DNA of 64,000 nucleotides from Adenanthera pavonina (GCA_026686845.1 JAIVEN010000020.1:7715501-7779500); one strand, 5' to 3'; numbered from the stretch's first letter, positions 45,497 to 59,437 are shown. The notes: generated by a model not told the origin, from the sequence alone. Made by a program: numbers and translations.

Positions 45497-48400
45497 TTAA
45501 TCCTCAATTGCACGTTTTCCCCATGGGTCTGATTCTCTAGAAGCCGTGCTGGTGGCAGTTGCGGCCGTGGGGGTTGCAGTTACTGTCGCTATTGTTGTTG
45601 CAGTTGACCTAGTATGTGAACTAAATTCACTAGAGCTACTACCAGCTGTGGAAGACAACGTATAGGGCATCTGATGTTTTCTGAATTTTGAACCTGGCAC
45701 ACCGGGTCTCGTCGGTTCATCCAAGTGCCCCGGCTTCTTCGACAACACCACCATCACCCGATTCATGTCAGGGCGAAGCTGGGGGTCGCCTTGAGTGCAT
45801 AGAAGGCCTAGTTGAATGCACATTGCTACTTGTTCAGGCACTGCTGAAGCTGCTATTGCAGTGTCCAAGATTTCCAAGCTTCGACCTTTTTTGTAAAGTT
45901 TGTAAGCCTATAAAAGAAAAAAACAAAAAAAGACCACAAAGCATTTTAGCAATGTTACATATAAATGATTCATTCTTGTGATGGTAATATAAAATATGCT
46001 GATTAGTTGTTTCATATCTAAGCCTAACTCTTAATTTCTTTTGCAACCAAAACTAATGGTCAAAATTTGTACCAAAAATATAAAAAAAAAACAAATAAAT
46101 CTAATGGTCAAAATGCCCATATCCAGACCACATAAACCATAACGAACCAACATAAGATTCAAATCTTACCCAGTCTATAAGGTTATGTGCGTCCACGTCC
46201 AGGTTAAATGATAAGTTTCGTTGACCACTAATGATCTCCAACATCAAAACTCCAAAACTAAACACATCTGCTTTTGTCGATAAATGCCCATACATTACAT
46301 ACTCTGGAGCCATATATCCACTGTTAAATTGATAAGTTTTGTTATAATTTGAGTTATCTTCATAAAAATAGACGCTCAAAAAGTAACACATCACTAATCA
46401 ACCTCATACAGCAGCATCACACACACACACACACACATATTAGTTCTATCAATATAAAATATCCGTAGAGAGTCACACTATTCACAAATCATGAATAATA
46501 TTGCTCATTTTGAGCTCCATGCACATATAAGGGTCTCACTTGCACGGAACCCTCTCTAGTTAATTCTAAGAGTTGAAAAGCATACATACTTGGTTCCTGC
46601 AATACGAGTATTGACGTGAGTTTGATCTTCAGGGAAGAGACGTGCCAAGCCAAAGTCTGCAATTTTGGGGTTCCATTTGTCATCCAACAAAACATTGCTA
46701 GCTTTTATGTCTCTATGAATTATGCAAGTATGTGAATCTTCATGAAGGTAAAGCAATCCTCGTGCTATTCCTGTTATTATCACAAACCTCTTTTGCCAAT
46801 CAAGCTCCTCTCTCTTATTTGACTCTGCATTCATTCATTTGTATATGCCAATCACACTCCATTCTATAGAAATTAACAAGCTAATTACCCTACATTGTTC
46901 AAGAATTTGATAAATATATTTAGTAAAAATAATTATGTATAAAAATTTATTTAAACAAATTATTATCAAAATTTAAATGATAATTTTGACGTGATTAATA
47001 GTATCTGTAAAAATTATGTTATAGCTGCATACTCACATTTGCCCATAACTAGGCCGCCACAACTATTTATACTATGTTTATTATATAACTATGGTTATTA
47101 TTACTATTAACAGTGTATTTTTTCTAATTTTTATCCATATTCTCAATTTTTTTCTTTATGCATATCTACTATTTTTTTTCTCTGTCTAAGATACATGACT
47201 GAAGCACCAAATATAATGGTGGAGAAGAATTATAATGTGAAAAGAAGAACTGGGATTGGGAAGTTTCAACAACGATTTCAAGATACGTGTAATCTTTTAT
47301 ATGCTTTTTTTTTTTTTTCCCGCTTTCGGTGAGACATCGTTTTGCTTGTCAGGAAAGCAATACAAGGCGTCGTCATGGCTTCGGTAAGATGGGTCAAAAG
47401 GTGGGTTCGGATTAGAACATTAAAATAATAAATAGAGGCATTGAATATTATTATTTTATTCATGGAGGAAAAGTCAGGATCTTAAGTGCAGTCACCTTCG
47501 GAGGTTCCACACAAGAAAATTATATCACAGATAAAGACAAAAAAAAAAAAAATTCAGGACGCCATTACTGGTGATGAATATATATATAATGATTAGGTTG
47601 GAAATTGGAATTGAAAATGGTAGTCGAATTCTATAAACAAAAATCTTATCCTTTCGAGTCTACACATGATCGATGAATCCTTGGAAAAGAAGAAAATTCA
47701 GGACAAGCCCCACACGGAACTCCCCATTCAGCCTGGGATGTTTTTTCTTTCTTTCCTACTTACTTTTTGCAGACTAAACTAACTATTTCTTTTATCTAAA
47801 AGATTTAATAATAATTTATCAGAAGAAATAAATATTACAAAGTTTCTTATAAAAAGAACCGAACAAAACTTTTAGAATGTCCCTTATAAAAAGAATCGAA
47901 GGGAGTATATTCTATGGATTTAGATCTCCTTTTGAATTGAGAGAGATTTTGTTGGCCAAAACAAATGTTTTTGATTGAGAGAATTATTAAATTTAAATTG
48001 TCTAAAATTAATTTAGATAGTATATGATTTTTTTGAGCTAGTCCCAGATCACTTAATAACATTTGTATTAATAGAGATCCCAGCCTCTACTGGTACCTCT
48101 AATAGTTTAATTTAAATTTAATATCTGCTCAATTGAAGATTCAATTAATAAAAGTAATCCAATCTCTACTATGTGCAATTTAAAAAAAAAAAGAAATGGA
48201 AGGACTTACTGAATAGAACCTTGTCAAGGCTCTCGTTAGGAAGATACTCATAAACAAGAAGCTTCTCGAAGCCATGGGCACAGTACCCTACCAGATTCAC
48301 CACATTGCGGTGTTGCACACGCGTCAACAATTTGGCCTCATTTATGAACTCTTTCTTCCCTTGATTTGATCTCTGTGCTAGCTTCTTCACTGCAATTTCT

Positions 48401-49619
48401 CTTCCATCTTCTAACTTCCCCTGTAAAATAAGAACCATCCTAACATTAAAATTCAATTATTTTTAATCCAATTTAGCTTAAATCCACTCAATTTAAACCA
48501 TACAAAAGGCCTATTTTAATCTGATTTCGTAACCCTTTTTTAGGAGAAATTACCGCTAATCACTGATAGAATAAATTAATTACAAAAAAAAATTTAATTA
48601 AGAAAAAAGTTAAAATACAAAATATTAAGTAGTAAAATTTAAAAAATAAATAGTAATAAATATTTTTTCATAATAAATTTATTATTTTAATCTTAAAACG
48701 TAATTCCTTTTTTTATTATGAAGCGAGCAGGTGGAATCAAACCTTCAACTTTTTCCTCTAGTGAGAACCATCGTACTACGATGCTAGCTTAACCTTTTTC
48801 TTTATGAGTATACAAGTGCAGCCGGTATTGACTCAAAAAAGACAGAAGAACAGAAAACAAATGCAATCACAATTTACTTTTTATATTTTTTTGTCTACTT
48901 TTTATTATATTATATGCGGATTATTTATAATTATAAAAATTGACAGTTAAAAAAAGATTGTAGGAAGGGAACGTGAATATGACATTCTGGGTTTAAAATC
49001 CCAAAAAGGATCTGGGAAATAGTCAAACCCTAGAAAATGCTCAAACTGACTATTCAAGTGGAATTGTTTTAACCATTATATCTGTTTCGAGATTCTCATC
49101 TTGCCTCCTAAAAAAATTTAACCGAGAATCTCAAAACAATTTAATACTTAAACAACTTGATTTTAGTTCTAGAATTACCCGTACTTAAACCAATTGATTG
49201 CTTTTTGCTTTCTCAGACATTGCAAGATGAAGAATGAGCTTTCCTAGCTCAATTTTCCTCCCCTGCAACTTTTCCCAGCAACCAAACACAAGAAGTAACA
49301 AAAATTTCTCATAGATCTTGCCTTATAAACCGGTCCGAATCCTCCCTCGCCGAGCTTCTGCTGAGGATGGAAATTTTTTGTCGCGGAAACTAACTTTTCG
49401 TAGGAAAAAACCTTCTGCTCCTTGGCAGCAATCCTATGAATGTCGTCTTCGTTTTCTCTCTCTATTACCAACCAACCAGAAAATAGACTCAGAGAAAAGA
49501 AAGCAAAAGAAAAGAAAGGAAAGAAAAAAAAGATGAACTGGGTTTTGTACTTTACCTTTGCTAGAACCGAATTTCAAGTATTTCATGATACTGCGAACAA
49601 AGCTTTTGGATTTGATCAT
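45497..49619 (-). CDS. CRK43-like receptor-like cytoplasmic kinase
   Basis: Ser/Thr protein kinase, probably acting at the plasma membrane or in cytosol in receptor signalling. Exons on the minus strand: 49619-49556, 49461-49322, 48420-48210, 46824-46590, 46320-46170, 45907-45497, giving exactly 403 codons plus stop. It starts MIKSKSFVRSIMKYLKFGSSK, with no signal peptide, ectodomain or transmembrane helix, as in the cytoplasmic DUF26-less members annotated cysteine-rich RLK 43. Kinase motifs are complete: GEGGFGPVY (about 58-67), IAVKK (K80), HRDIKASN (175-182, RD kinase), DFG (195-197), APE (221-223), then LLCTQGDPQLRPDM. The C-terminal 60 residues are Ser/Thr/Ala-rich. All essential residues are present, so it is likely functional. 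Intron 2 uses a GC donor. The name is by motif and exon pattern only. Confidence 0.9.
46418..46438. repeat. (CA)n microsatellite in a kinase intron
   Basis: About ten CA units within the intron between the HRD/DFG exon and the APE exon of the kinase gene. Confidence 0.85.
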
Positions 49620-51277
49620 ACTTTTTCGCAGGAGGCCTGATGAAAACAGCCCATGAAGCAGGAACAGAGAATAGGTTCAAGAAGACATTCAATCTTTGTG
49701 AGAAACTCCACCAAAACTAGCTTAGTGGAAAAATCAGAAACGATGATTTGAGATGGACGGAAAGGAAAAGGGGAGCAAAATGATTTGAGCAATAAAAGTT
49801 TGTTCCGTCCAGAATCCATTTGTCTTTAAAAGCGAAATCTGAAGCGGGTTGTTGACCTGTGATACCGGCTTGACTTACTGATGATATTTATTTTAACTTT
49901 TACTACTTGACACGAGTCCCAACTCTGAACCGCTGCACCTTTTTATCATTGTTAGCTTTCAGACTCTCCCTAAAGGGCTTGGAAACAAAAAATTAGAAAA
50001 TTGTTAAATAATTTAAAAAGTGTCTTTTTTTTTAATTTTAATCAATTTTTTTTATAAAATTTCTAAATAATTAATATTTTTTAAGCAAGCTGATCACTTT
50101 TTTTAATTAGTATAAACCGAGGGACCATAAATCTGAGTTGAATTAATTAAAAAGCCTAAGTGCACAAATAAATTGTTAGATTTTTAAGACATATATTCCT
50201 TAAATTATAATCAACTAGGTTGATGAGTTACTATAACGTTTTCCAAAATATCCTTGTCGCTGATTAATATAATATTTTTTTAATAAAATTATGTAGATTA
50301 ATAATAAGAGTTATTTATTTTTATATTTTAAAAAAATTATTATATTTTTTTTAAATTATTCTTATTGAATTTTTTTTAAATTTTCTCTATCTCTCATAAA
50401 TTAAATAGAGATATTTTTAAATATTATTTTATATTTTAAAAAGAATCTTATATTTAAAATTAAGAAAATTATATATTTGAGATGGAAAGGAGTACCTTTA
50501 AAATTTTTTATAACAAAACTTTAAAAAATATTAATTAAGTGTTATTTTCTTTCTTCCTTCTTACCTTTTTGCACAAAATGCAAGTATATGTATATCTAAA
50601 TTATTACTAAAAAAAGCTGACTTACCTTGCATCAAAAGTTTGCGTAATCAAAAGGGCACTCCTCAATTTAAAAAATTTTACCTTCCCAATGAATTCAGCA
50701 AATACTCGCTCTCTTAAATAGTAAAACACAAAATCAAACACACTAAAAAAAAATAAATTTATTTAAAATATAAAATAATTTTTAAAAATATTCTTATTTA
50801 ATTTTAATAATTTTTACATCAGATAATTAATATAAATAAATTATATTTTTAAGTTTTAAAAAAATATAATTTTAATTATAGATATTTTTTAAAAAAATTA
50901 AATACACTAAATAAATCACATTTTTTTATGCATTTTGAACTATGAAACTCCCTAATTATCCTATATATTAAAAAAGAGAAGGAGTGGTCAACTAGCCAGT
51001 CCATGTATAAGTATAACGCCTCAGTCCATGATGATGATTCATTATGGTTTCATTTTCAGATTGAAATAAAGATTGGCAAAGTAAAGCAAAGTAATTTTGC
51101 GCTTAAATTACTTAAATTTAGTTTTGTATTACTAGTAATAATTTGCAACATTAATTTTGAAATAATTGTCACTTTAAAATTTTAATTTTATTTTTAATTA
51201 ATTATTTAAATCACTTTTAACTGAATTACACATACCAGTTAAAACATCATTAAAATTAATTAAATTCTTAAACTTTA
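49620..51277. other. Upstream region of the kinase gene, A/T-rich
   Basis: The first few hundred bases are presumed 5' UTR and promoter of the minus-strand kinase. No element can be placed with confidence. Farther out (50000-51270) the DNA is A/T-rich with no supported feature. Confidence 0.4.
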
Positions 51278-51279
51278 TA

Positions 51280-51543
51280 CTCCCTCCGATTTTATATATA
51301 AGATCTTTTATCCTGATCCTAAATATAAGACTCTTTACAATATACGAGGTAGTATTTATTATATATTTCTAAAAAATGTCCCCATTTAATGTATTCAAAG
51401 AGAAAGAGAAAGAAATTAAATAAGGGTAGTTTTGAAAAAATATTAGGATTTTCGGAGAAATTGAGGTAGTTAATTAGTTTTAATTTCAATTCTTAATTCA
51501 TGTAATTCGGTTAAAAGAGTCTTATATTAAGGATCAGAGAAAA
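51280..51543. mobile_element. Stowaway-like MITE, family A copy 2
   Basis: The left end CTCCCTCCGATTTTATATATA is intact; the right end has decayed (GGATCAGAGAAAATA). The interior matches 5231-5490 nearly throughout in the same orientation (ATCCT.ATCCTAAATATAAGAC, TACGA.GTAGTATTTATTATA). Confidence 0.75.
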
Positions 51544-51549
51544 TAAAAT

Positions 51550-52370
51550 TTATCATAATTTTTTAATATTGCTCTCACTAAATTATAACTTATTTTAATT
51601 ATATCTTTCTTATTCTCTCTCCACCATAATTATTTAATAAAGGTAAACATGGAAATGAATACTTAATATTTACAAGAAAACTTATATTTTGTATACTTCA
51701 ATCTTTTTAGAATATGACTTATAATATAAAATAGAAGAAATATCATTTTAAAAATTTAATAATGTATTAATTATTTTTCACCATTTTACCCTTTAATAAT
51801 GAAACATAACACCTTAAACTATGTTACTAAAACATAATAAATACAAGCATTTTAATAAAAATACCATTACATATTATTACTTCTTAAAATTATTCACTAG
51901 CTTTCATAATATGTGTATATAACTCTAAAAGTGACAATTATTTGAATAAGGAAGGGTATTAAACAAGTGAATGCAATTTCTTATGCATAATTGGCTGAAT
52001 AATTGAGTGACTTGTGGAAGGGTGAAAGGAAAACTGCAGTCTCCTATGCAGGAAGCAAATTTAATCCATTGCTTAATAAATCTGGCGCATTTAAAGAGGG
52101 TTTGTTCGTTTCCATGGGGAGATAGAGATGTTAGAAAGGAAGGGACGGGAACACAGGGCACAAAATGCCAACAATGTCTATTTCATTTGACCATCCCTGT
52201 TCGCACCTTGCTTGACTGTTGACTGACCATGCTTGAAGGAGGAAAAAAAAAAGAAACTTTCTTAAATAAGGAGAAATAGAAAAAGAATAAATTAAAAAAA
52301 TAAACATCACATATTTGCGTTACTAAAATAACAGTCTTTTTTATATTCTATTATATAAAAAACATAGTTC
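51550..52370. other. Non-coding flank of the Helitron
   Basis: Overlapping short frames at 51925-52222 on opposite strands have no motif. Nothing else is recognised. Confidence 0.4.
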
Positions 52371-52379
52371 TAATTCTAA

Positions 52380-52407
52380 CTAGCGTCTTATCTCGTGCGT
52401 TGCACAA
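52380..52407 (-). other. Helitron 3' terminus: hairpin and CTAG
   Basis: Minus-strand TTGTGCAACGCACGAGATAA then GACGCTAG. The stem GTGC/GCAC with an AAC loop and a CTAG end about 11 bases later match the CTRR-plus-hairpin rule of Helitrons. Plant copies often have a longer stem (CCCGTGC..GCACGGG); here the outer stem pairs are lost. Confidence 0.75.
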
Positions 52408-52891
52408 TTTGTAAGTTATATAAATTCAATCTAGTTTAATGAAATGAAAATTTGTTATTTATTGCAGAGTTCAAGTTTTAAGGCTTACACTAATTGCATT
52501 CTAAATACTAGGAGTCAGTTATTTGAAAGCTCGATACCCTATAAAGATGATAGTTTCAATGGAATTAGGTAACCTAATTGGTTTTACTTCTTAGTAAGTA
52601 TGAGAAGTATCACCTCAATGGAAGGAGATATGTTCTATTATGATGTTAATATTTTGCATGAAATAGATAATTAGTACTCGTTTATTTTAGGAATTTTGTA
52701 TATTTTTTGTATGAAAACAATGATGATGAAATTATCAACTGTTTGCATCATCTAGTTTTGAAGTATGTTCTTTAGAAGTTTTGTAAGTCATCACAAAAAT
52801 ATATTTAATTGTGGATATGAGGAAATGATTAAATACATACAATAGTTTCAAAATTAGAAATGTATCTACTAACACAATATTTTAAAAGTAG

Positions 52892-55800
52892 CTAAGCAGA
52901 ATTTACATTCTGGAAAATCTCCCTGTATACAACATTAGTGATTCTACTCTTAGGAATGTAATTATCATCATGTATAAGAATCTTCAAACCATCAAGACTC
53001 TTAACTCTAGACATTGCAACATAAAGTTGCCCATGCGTGAATACTGGTTTTGGTAAATAAAGTCCAACATTTGATAGTGATTGTCCCTGACTTTTATTTA
53101 TTGTCATGGCAAATGAAACTACAATTGGGAATTGCCTTCTTCTCATGGTGAAAGGGAACATTGACTCAGAGGGGTTCATATCCATTCGATGTATTAGAAT
53201 CTCCTCACTTGCATTAGAACCATTCAAAGCCATAGCTTTGATGACATATTTGCCAAGTTGCGTAATGCAAAACCTTGTGCCATTACACAATCCATTAGCT
53301 TGATCAATGTTTCTCAATAGCATGATTGGTACTCCAATTTTGAGGGTAAGCTTATGAGGAGGCACTCCAGAGCAATTGATGGTGTTAAGAAATTCAGTGC
53401 TATGCAGATCATCAAAAGAGTCTGAATCTTGATCACCCTTACATATTGAATCTAAGCTGTAGTAATCAACATTCTCACCAGGGAGCAATGAGGAAACATA
53501 AGAATTGATTTGTTGAACAACCTCTAGTGTGGGAGCTAAAATTGCTCTCTCAGTTAGGTATATTGAGTCTCCTAGATGACTGAGCAAATTTGGGTAGCTG
53601 GCCTGTACGATTGCATCCAATGGATTTGAAAAATTTTTTATCAGCAATTCTGGTAGAATATCTATTTCTGTGATGCCATCATGAGGCAAACCAATGTTAC
53701 CATCTCCAATGTTTAGCAACCATTCAGAAAATTTATTTATCCTTTCATTTTCTGCATTTGATTGGCTTAAATTCAATCTCATGTTCTTAGTTAACTTGAA
53801 TAACCTACAATGATGCCAAATGAAAGATGAGTTAATTGCAGCATCAACAATTTCAACTCGACTACCTTTTGGTATAACTGGCAAGATTTGACGGAAGTCT
53901 CCACCCATAACAACAACTTTACCACCAAAAACTTTTGAACTATGCATTATATCCTTTAAACTTCTATCAAAAGCCTCTATGCAGTGTCTCTTCACCATTG
54001 GTGCCTCATCCCAAATTATGAGATATGCGCACTTTATCAGATGTGCTAATGGTGAATTCTGGACAATATTACATGTAGAATCTTCAGTGATGGTAATTGG
54101 TATGGCAAAGCAAGAGTGTGTTGTACGTCCTCCCGGCAATAAAGTTGCTGCAATTCCACTTGATGCAACATTTATGACTATCTGCTTATTTGACCGAATT
54201 TTTGCTGTCAAAGCATTCCAAAGGAATGTTTTGCCTGAACCTCCAAAACCATAGATGAAGAAGAATCCACCCTTTTTAGATGTCACAGTAGTCATAATGT
54301 CATTAAAAATTGTCTTCTGTTCTTGAGTCAATTTAGGTATCAAATTATTTGACTCCAATTCATAAAAAGATGTATCAAAATTCAATTCTTGCATTATCAA
54401 TTGATTCCTCGTATCAACGTGACAAATTCCTTGAGGCTTTGGTAATGTTGGAAAGTCATCCAATGTTTTTCCATTTGCTTCTAGCAGTTTTTGTATTTCA
54501 ACCAAAGCTGCATCTTGCTTCTGCTCATCTGAAAATTCTATTCCTGCAATTAAGTCATAGTTTTATAAATAACCAGCAAAAGAAATCATTTATGGAAATT
54601 TATATGATTCAGAAAGTATTAACCTGAAAGGCTTTGATTTGCATGTGGTATGTAGTACAATTCTTCCGACATAACTTTAGCTGTTTCCATCCATACTACT
54701 TCAGGTTGGCTGAGACAGTTTGAAAGCAACATACTAACAAAAAATCTCCTCAAATAATGTCCTAAAGCCCAATTTGATGCTTCAATGATTGCATCCACAT
54801 ACTCCTGATCATCATCCAAAAGGCCTAATGCGTAGCATGCAGCCCTGAATGTTGGGTAAATAACATTATTCACTGTTCGAAGCTTAGTATAAGATCTTGG
54901 TCCCTTTGCCTTTGTCAAGAGCATGCGTAGATAGTAAGTTTCACCCTGAGATGGAGAGGCGTGAGCAATTCTACCAATATAATATCCCCTCTTTCGCTTC
55001 TTCCATATCTTTTTTTTCCTACAAAAAGTGTAATGCAATGGAAATTCAGAGTATGTTCAAGTTCTTGCAAATTCGTCATTGACATCTCTATTTTTATCCA
55101 TCCATGCAAGAAACATTGTCTCTTTCACTCTCTTCCTATTGACCACGTTGGAAACATCCTCATTTGCTTTGTAGATAACACTTTGGTTATCTAGAAGGTG
55201 GAAGCACAATCTTTCTATAGACGGAGTCCTGTGGTGTATGTTATAAGAGAAAATCCTCCAAGCTCCTTCACAAGCAGAAATGTATCTACAATTTAGGTAA
55301 TGTGCAATTTCATCAAAACCTTGTTGAGAATTAGGATCACTACTGTCATAATATAGACCAGCAACAACACGATCATTCCCTTTGCTTATATATTTGAAAA
55401 GATACTTTATTGATTTTGATTGGTTGGTCTTCTCAACATTTATATGCGCTTCAAATAGTTCCAGTAATCTTGCATTATATGGCACAACAAACCTGTTATC
55501 TAGCATCACTCCATTTTTTTCTATTCTCCTGCCATTATTACTTCTTTTATATGTTGGATAACCATTCTCATCAACAATTGTATGATCCATGAACTTCTTT
55601 GGAAAATATTTGGTGCATTTCCCATCTTTCATGCAGGGAGAGGTAGGTTTAGCATGACCACAAGGACCATGTGTCATGTAATTCTGTACTAAATCATATA
55701 GAACTAGATTTTTTCCTTTATCTGGTATCTCTGCTGAAATTATCCTGTCAACAGCTTCAGGAGTTTCAAACTTTTTACTGTTTCCCACCCATAGAAGGAT

Positions 55801-57445
55801 ATGAGCATGGGGTAAGCCTCTCTTTTGGAATTCTATTGTGTATATTTCTATATAAATAAATTTCACATTGTTAATGAAGTGATAGAAACAACAATAGTTA
55901 TATATTTGAATAAAGAGTGTAATGGAAAAAATCATTATCAGTCTATACTTTGTGAAATAGAAAGTACCTGCTTTTATATTACCGAAGATGTTCTCCTTCT
56001 TAATTACCTTCAACAATTTATGTAGCTTCATCTTGAAGACCCTGCAAATTAGTTCTGGTCGATCACATGAAAACAAATCTTCTGATTTACAGTATCGCTT
56101 TATCTCTAGTCAAGCAGGATTGCAAGTGAAAGTGATGAAAATATCTAGATAACCAGCCCATCTACATATAGCCATCGCATCTTGATAATTCTGTATCATG
56201 TACCTAGGTCCACCTGTGAAAGATGATGGTAAAATGATCCTCTTCCCTATTGATGAACCATCGATCTCTCCTCTAAATAGAGCATCTGTTAGACCTTTGT
56301 ACAAGTCAACTCTTAACTCTTTTTGATGTCTTCTAATATAATCCAATCTCCAACTCTCCATCATTGCATATCCATCAACTATAAATTGCTGGAATAACCT
56401 TTTACCATGAAACAAAGTTGATTCCTCTTGCTCCCTCATCATTAGCCTATAACAAAGATATTCTCTAATTGTCACTGTCTTCTTAACATCATCTGGATCG
56501 TCTTCATCTGGCTCATCATCATAAGTGACATGCAGAATCTTTGTTATACCCATTGTTCCCAAAAGGGAAAAAAAGAGGATATTGCAGTGGCACATAAGAC
56601 TTATGTAGTTCATCAATTCTTTTCAATGTCCCAAACCTTTTTTCTATGATTATGTCCCTCTTGTGATATGACTTATCAATATCTCCAACAATTAAAGCAG
56701 CAACTTCTGAAGCAGTTGGTAGGTTGTAGTTCTGTTCTTGATTATCTCTTTGTCTGATCAAACAAATCTTGACATCTGCTTCTGGATTGTTCTGAAGTAT
56801 GTTAGATGCCATTCTATATTTTTTTACCAAGGAATTATTTTCATCTAGAACCTGTTTCAATGATTGAATGATATTTGGATCTAGGCTTTGATTTCCCTGA
56901 CCATGACTGCATGTGAATTCAAAATCAATATATTAAAATGAATAATTCAATTTATAATAGAAGAGAGAAAGCATTAGTTTAATAATAAATATGATTAACT
57001 TACCTCACAGCTGAAATTCTATTGGAAATCTCATTCTCAGTGTTGTATATGTATAATTGTGAGAAGACAGGAGGGCTTCCATCTGGAGGTAGAAGACTAC
57101 CTAAGCGATGATAATTTTGTCCAAACAAGACAAATGTACAAGGGCCTCCACCATTATTGAGTGAATTATCAATTTTTCCTCCCATTGATGTAAAAGAAAA
57201 CATGTTATTATATGATCTTATATTTGCAAGGAAATTCTTGGATTCAGTTGAACTTTTGTTAAAGAAGTATCGATGTAGTACTTCGGGTGATCTTTTTAAA
57301 AGCGGCACTGCAATTTTACCATGACAACAACATAAAGAGAAAATTGGAACTGGTTCCTTAGAAGAACGACATAGTCTTTCAGCAAGCCAAAAAAAAGCTC
57401 CACAATGAATGCATTTGTATGTTGGGTCTCCATCATCCAGATATT
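52892..57445 (-). pseudogene. Helitron Rep/helicase (RepHel) portion
   Basis: Nicks, unwinds and rejoins DNA for rolling-circle transposition. Exons: 57445-57004, 56906-55968, 55847-54624, 54543-52892. In order: a Cys-rich start (YKCIHCGAFFW), the Helitron-like N domain (VPLQYPLFFPFG; IREYLCYRLMMRE), Rep motif FITFTCNP, HUH motif GLPHAH, the two-tyrosine motif KYLFKYISKG, then a Pif1-type helicase with GFGGSGKT (Walker A), IIWDEAPM (Walker B), GGDFRQILPVI, TINKSQGQS and YVAMSRV. Breaks: net +1 frameshift near 56560, TGA at 56110-56112 in place of Trp of CNPAWPEI, and TGA at 55057-55059 in FART*TYSEFP. The helicase exon alone (over 540 codons) is intact. Upstream splice phase joins it to the linker at 57538. 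Confidence 0.9.
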
Positions 57446-57537
57446 CTATCAATAAAGAAATGATCCCTAAATAGCATTTTTCTGGCCTAATAAATATAAA
57501 TGAAGTACAAAAGAAAGTCATTAAAAATATGTATTAC

Positions 57538-59322
57538 CTGTATTTTCTATTGTGCAAATTACTATGTCGTTTGTCTCATAATTCATTTCTTTTTCCTACT
57601 CTGTATCACTTAATTCAACATCTAAAAATTATAAGAGTTAAGATAGCTTTGTATATATGTTAGTTTAATCATATGAATCTAAATAAGAGAAAGAATATTA
57701 ATGTATCTATTAATATGAACCTTTTGTTGAAACTGAATTGAATAATGAAGTTAGATCTTGTGCAATAGATACATTTGCTGAAGCATTCCTTCCTATTTGA
57801 ATAGATTGAGTCAAGCTATCTTCCATCATTTTCCCTCTTTTCGGTGGATTTCCAGATGTGCTTGGTATGTTGAAATCTGCAACAAACATAATGTTAAAAA
57901 ATTTTTTGTCAAATATTTATTAGAGTAATAATTATTATGATTGATAAAAATATTTACTATTCGATATATGGAAAAGTGGTTTTCTTTTTTCAGTCCTTTT
58001 TGGTTCATTATTTGTAGCTGGGAAATGAACAGTCTTTTCATGACCATGTTTTGTACCAGAAGATTGAAAGTTGAACATTCGACCTGTATATAGATTTCAA
58101 AATAGCATTACTTATAATTATTGGACATAACTATCTGGAATAGGAGAGTATAATCTTATTTATAAAACAAACCTTTGGAGTATGTCTTTAGTATATGATT
58201 TTCAATGGAAGAAAACATTTTGTTAAGGGTTTTTCCATGAATCACGTTTTCATGTTGTTGTAAATTGGAGATGTCCTTTGGTGCTTCCCTCAGATTTCCA
58301 TTCACACTATTTGGTGCTATCAAAAGGTGAAAGGAGTTGTCAAGGAACTTGCTAACTTCTGTCTCCTGCTGTCGATTTGAACAATGAATTTTATCTACAA
58401 AATAAAGAGTTAAGTGAAATGATATGGATTTGAAGACATACTCAGAGTATCCCAATTCATTTACGAAAAGTATTAATGCATGAATTTGACCATGGACAAC
58501 TTGAAGTGATTAAATATCATTCAAAATTTCGAATGACCAAATATCTTTTAATATTAGCAAATTCAATATTAATTGAAATACCAAGATTCATTATTTGAAT
58601 TTGGATATTATTCTATGAATAATAAAATAATAAATCATTATAATAATCTTATTTTAACGATATTTTATATTTTTAATTAAAATATTATTTATTATAAAAT
58701 ATATTTTTATAAAATGAAAAATAGAAAATAGGCTTATTAATTATTGAATGAATTTTATTTAATTAAAATTATTCTAATTCAATATTAATTATTTTTTATT
58801 ATTCATTATTATATTAGTATTTTAAAATTTTTATATTACATATTTAAATTTTTTTTAATTTTAATAATATATTATTAAATTTGTTTTAAAAATATGACAA
58901 CACACATTATATTGAGGGACAAAATAAAAGGACGTAGGCAATAGCGAAAATAAGTTATTGGATTATAAAGAGGCATGATCTTCTCCCTTAATATATTGTA
59001 ATTAAAAAATGATTGTGAAAAAGCCTTACTATATATTAAACTGGATTTTCAAATTAAGAACTTTGGGGGCAAAATATCCAGCTAATTATAAATTGTTAAA
59101 ATAAAGGAAGAAAACATTCAAACCTATAGATGAATAAACGTTAAAAATTATAATCTTTGCATATAACAGGAAGCATTCAAACCTATAGATTGAGATGCAG
59201 TGCCCTATTAAGGAAAGAAAGAAAGAAACGTAAACAACAAAGATGAGAAAGTGTGTTCATGGTTATAATTTAGATTGAGAAACTATCATTCCACATCATA
59301 TAATTACCTCTATTTGGACAGC
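57538..59322 (-). pseudogene. Linker exons joining RPA-like and RepHel parts
   Basis: Exons 59322-59308 (a 15-base micro-exon, AVQIE), 59204-59183, 58394-58173, 58083-57958, 57876-57721 and 57621-57538. Each has AG before and GT after, and their phases chain correctly from the RPA-like exon ending at 59438 to the RepHel exon starting at 57445. The text is low-complexity and hydrophilic (KTVHFPATNNEPKRTEKRKP, NIPSTSGNPPKRGKMMEDS), as in a disordered linker. The last exon has an in-frame TAG at 57596-57598. No domain is recognised; the chain of phases is the main evidence that these are exons at all. Confidence 0.6.
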
Positions 59323-59437
59323 CTGATGAGATGCGTTGATGTTATAAATTTTATAATTATTATCATAAAAAGAAAAAAATCAGTAAGATGTCAATGAAAT
59401 GCAAGATAGAAAATCAGATACACAAATTTACACTTAC

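Noticed and set aside
48715..48790. SINE or tRNA-like piece (GGAATCAAACCTTCAAC)
   Set aside because: Looks like a reversed B-box but no A-box, polyA tail or target duplication was found.
53106..54254. Plus-strand frames opposite the helicase
   Set aside because: Antisense shadows of the Pif1-type helicase exon.
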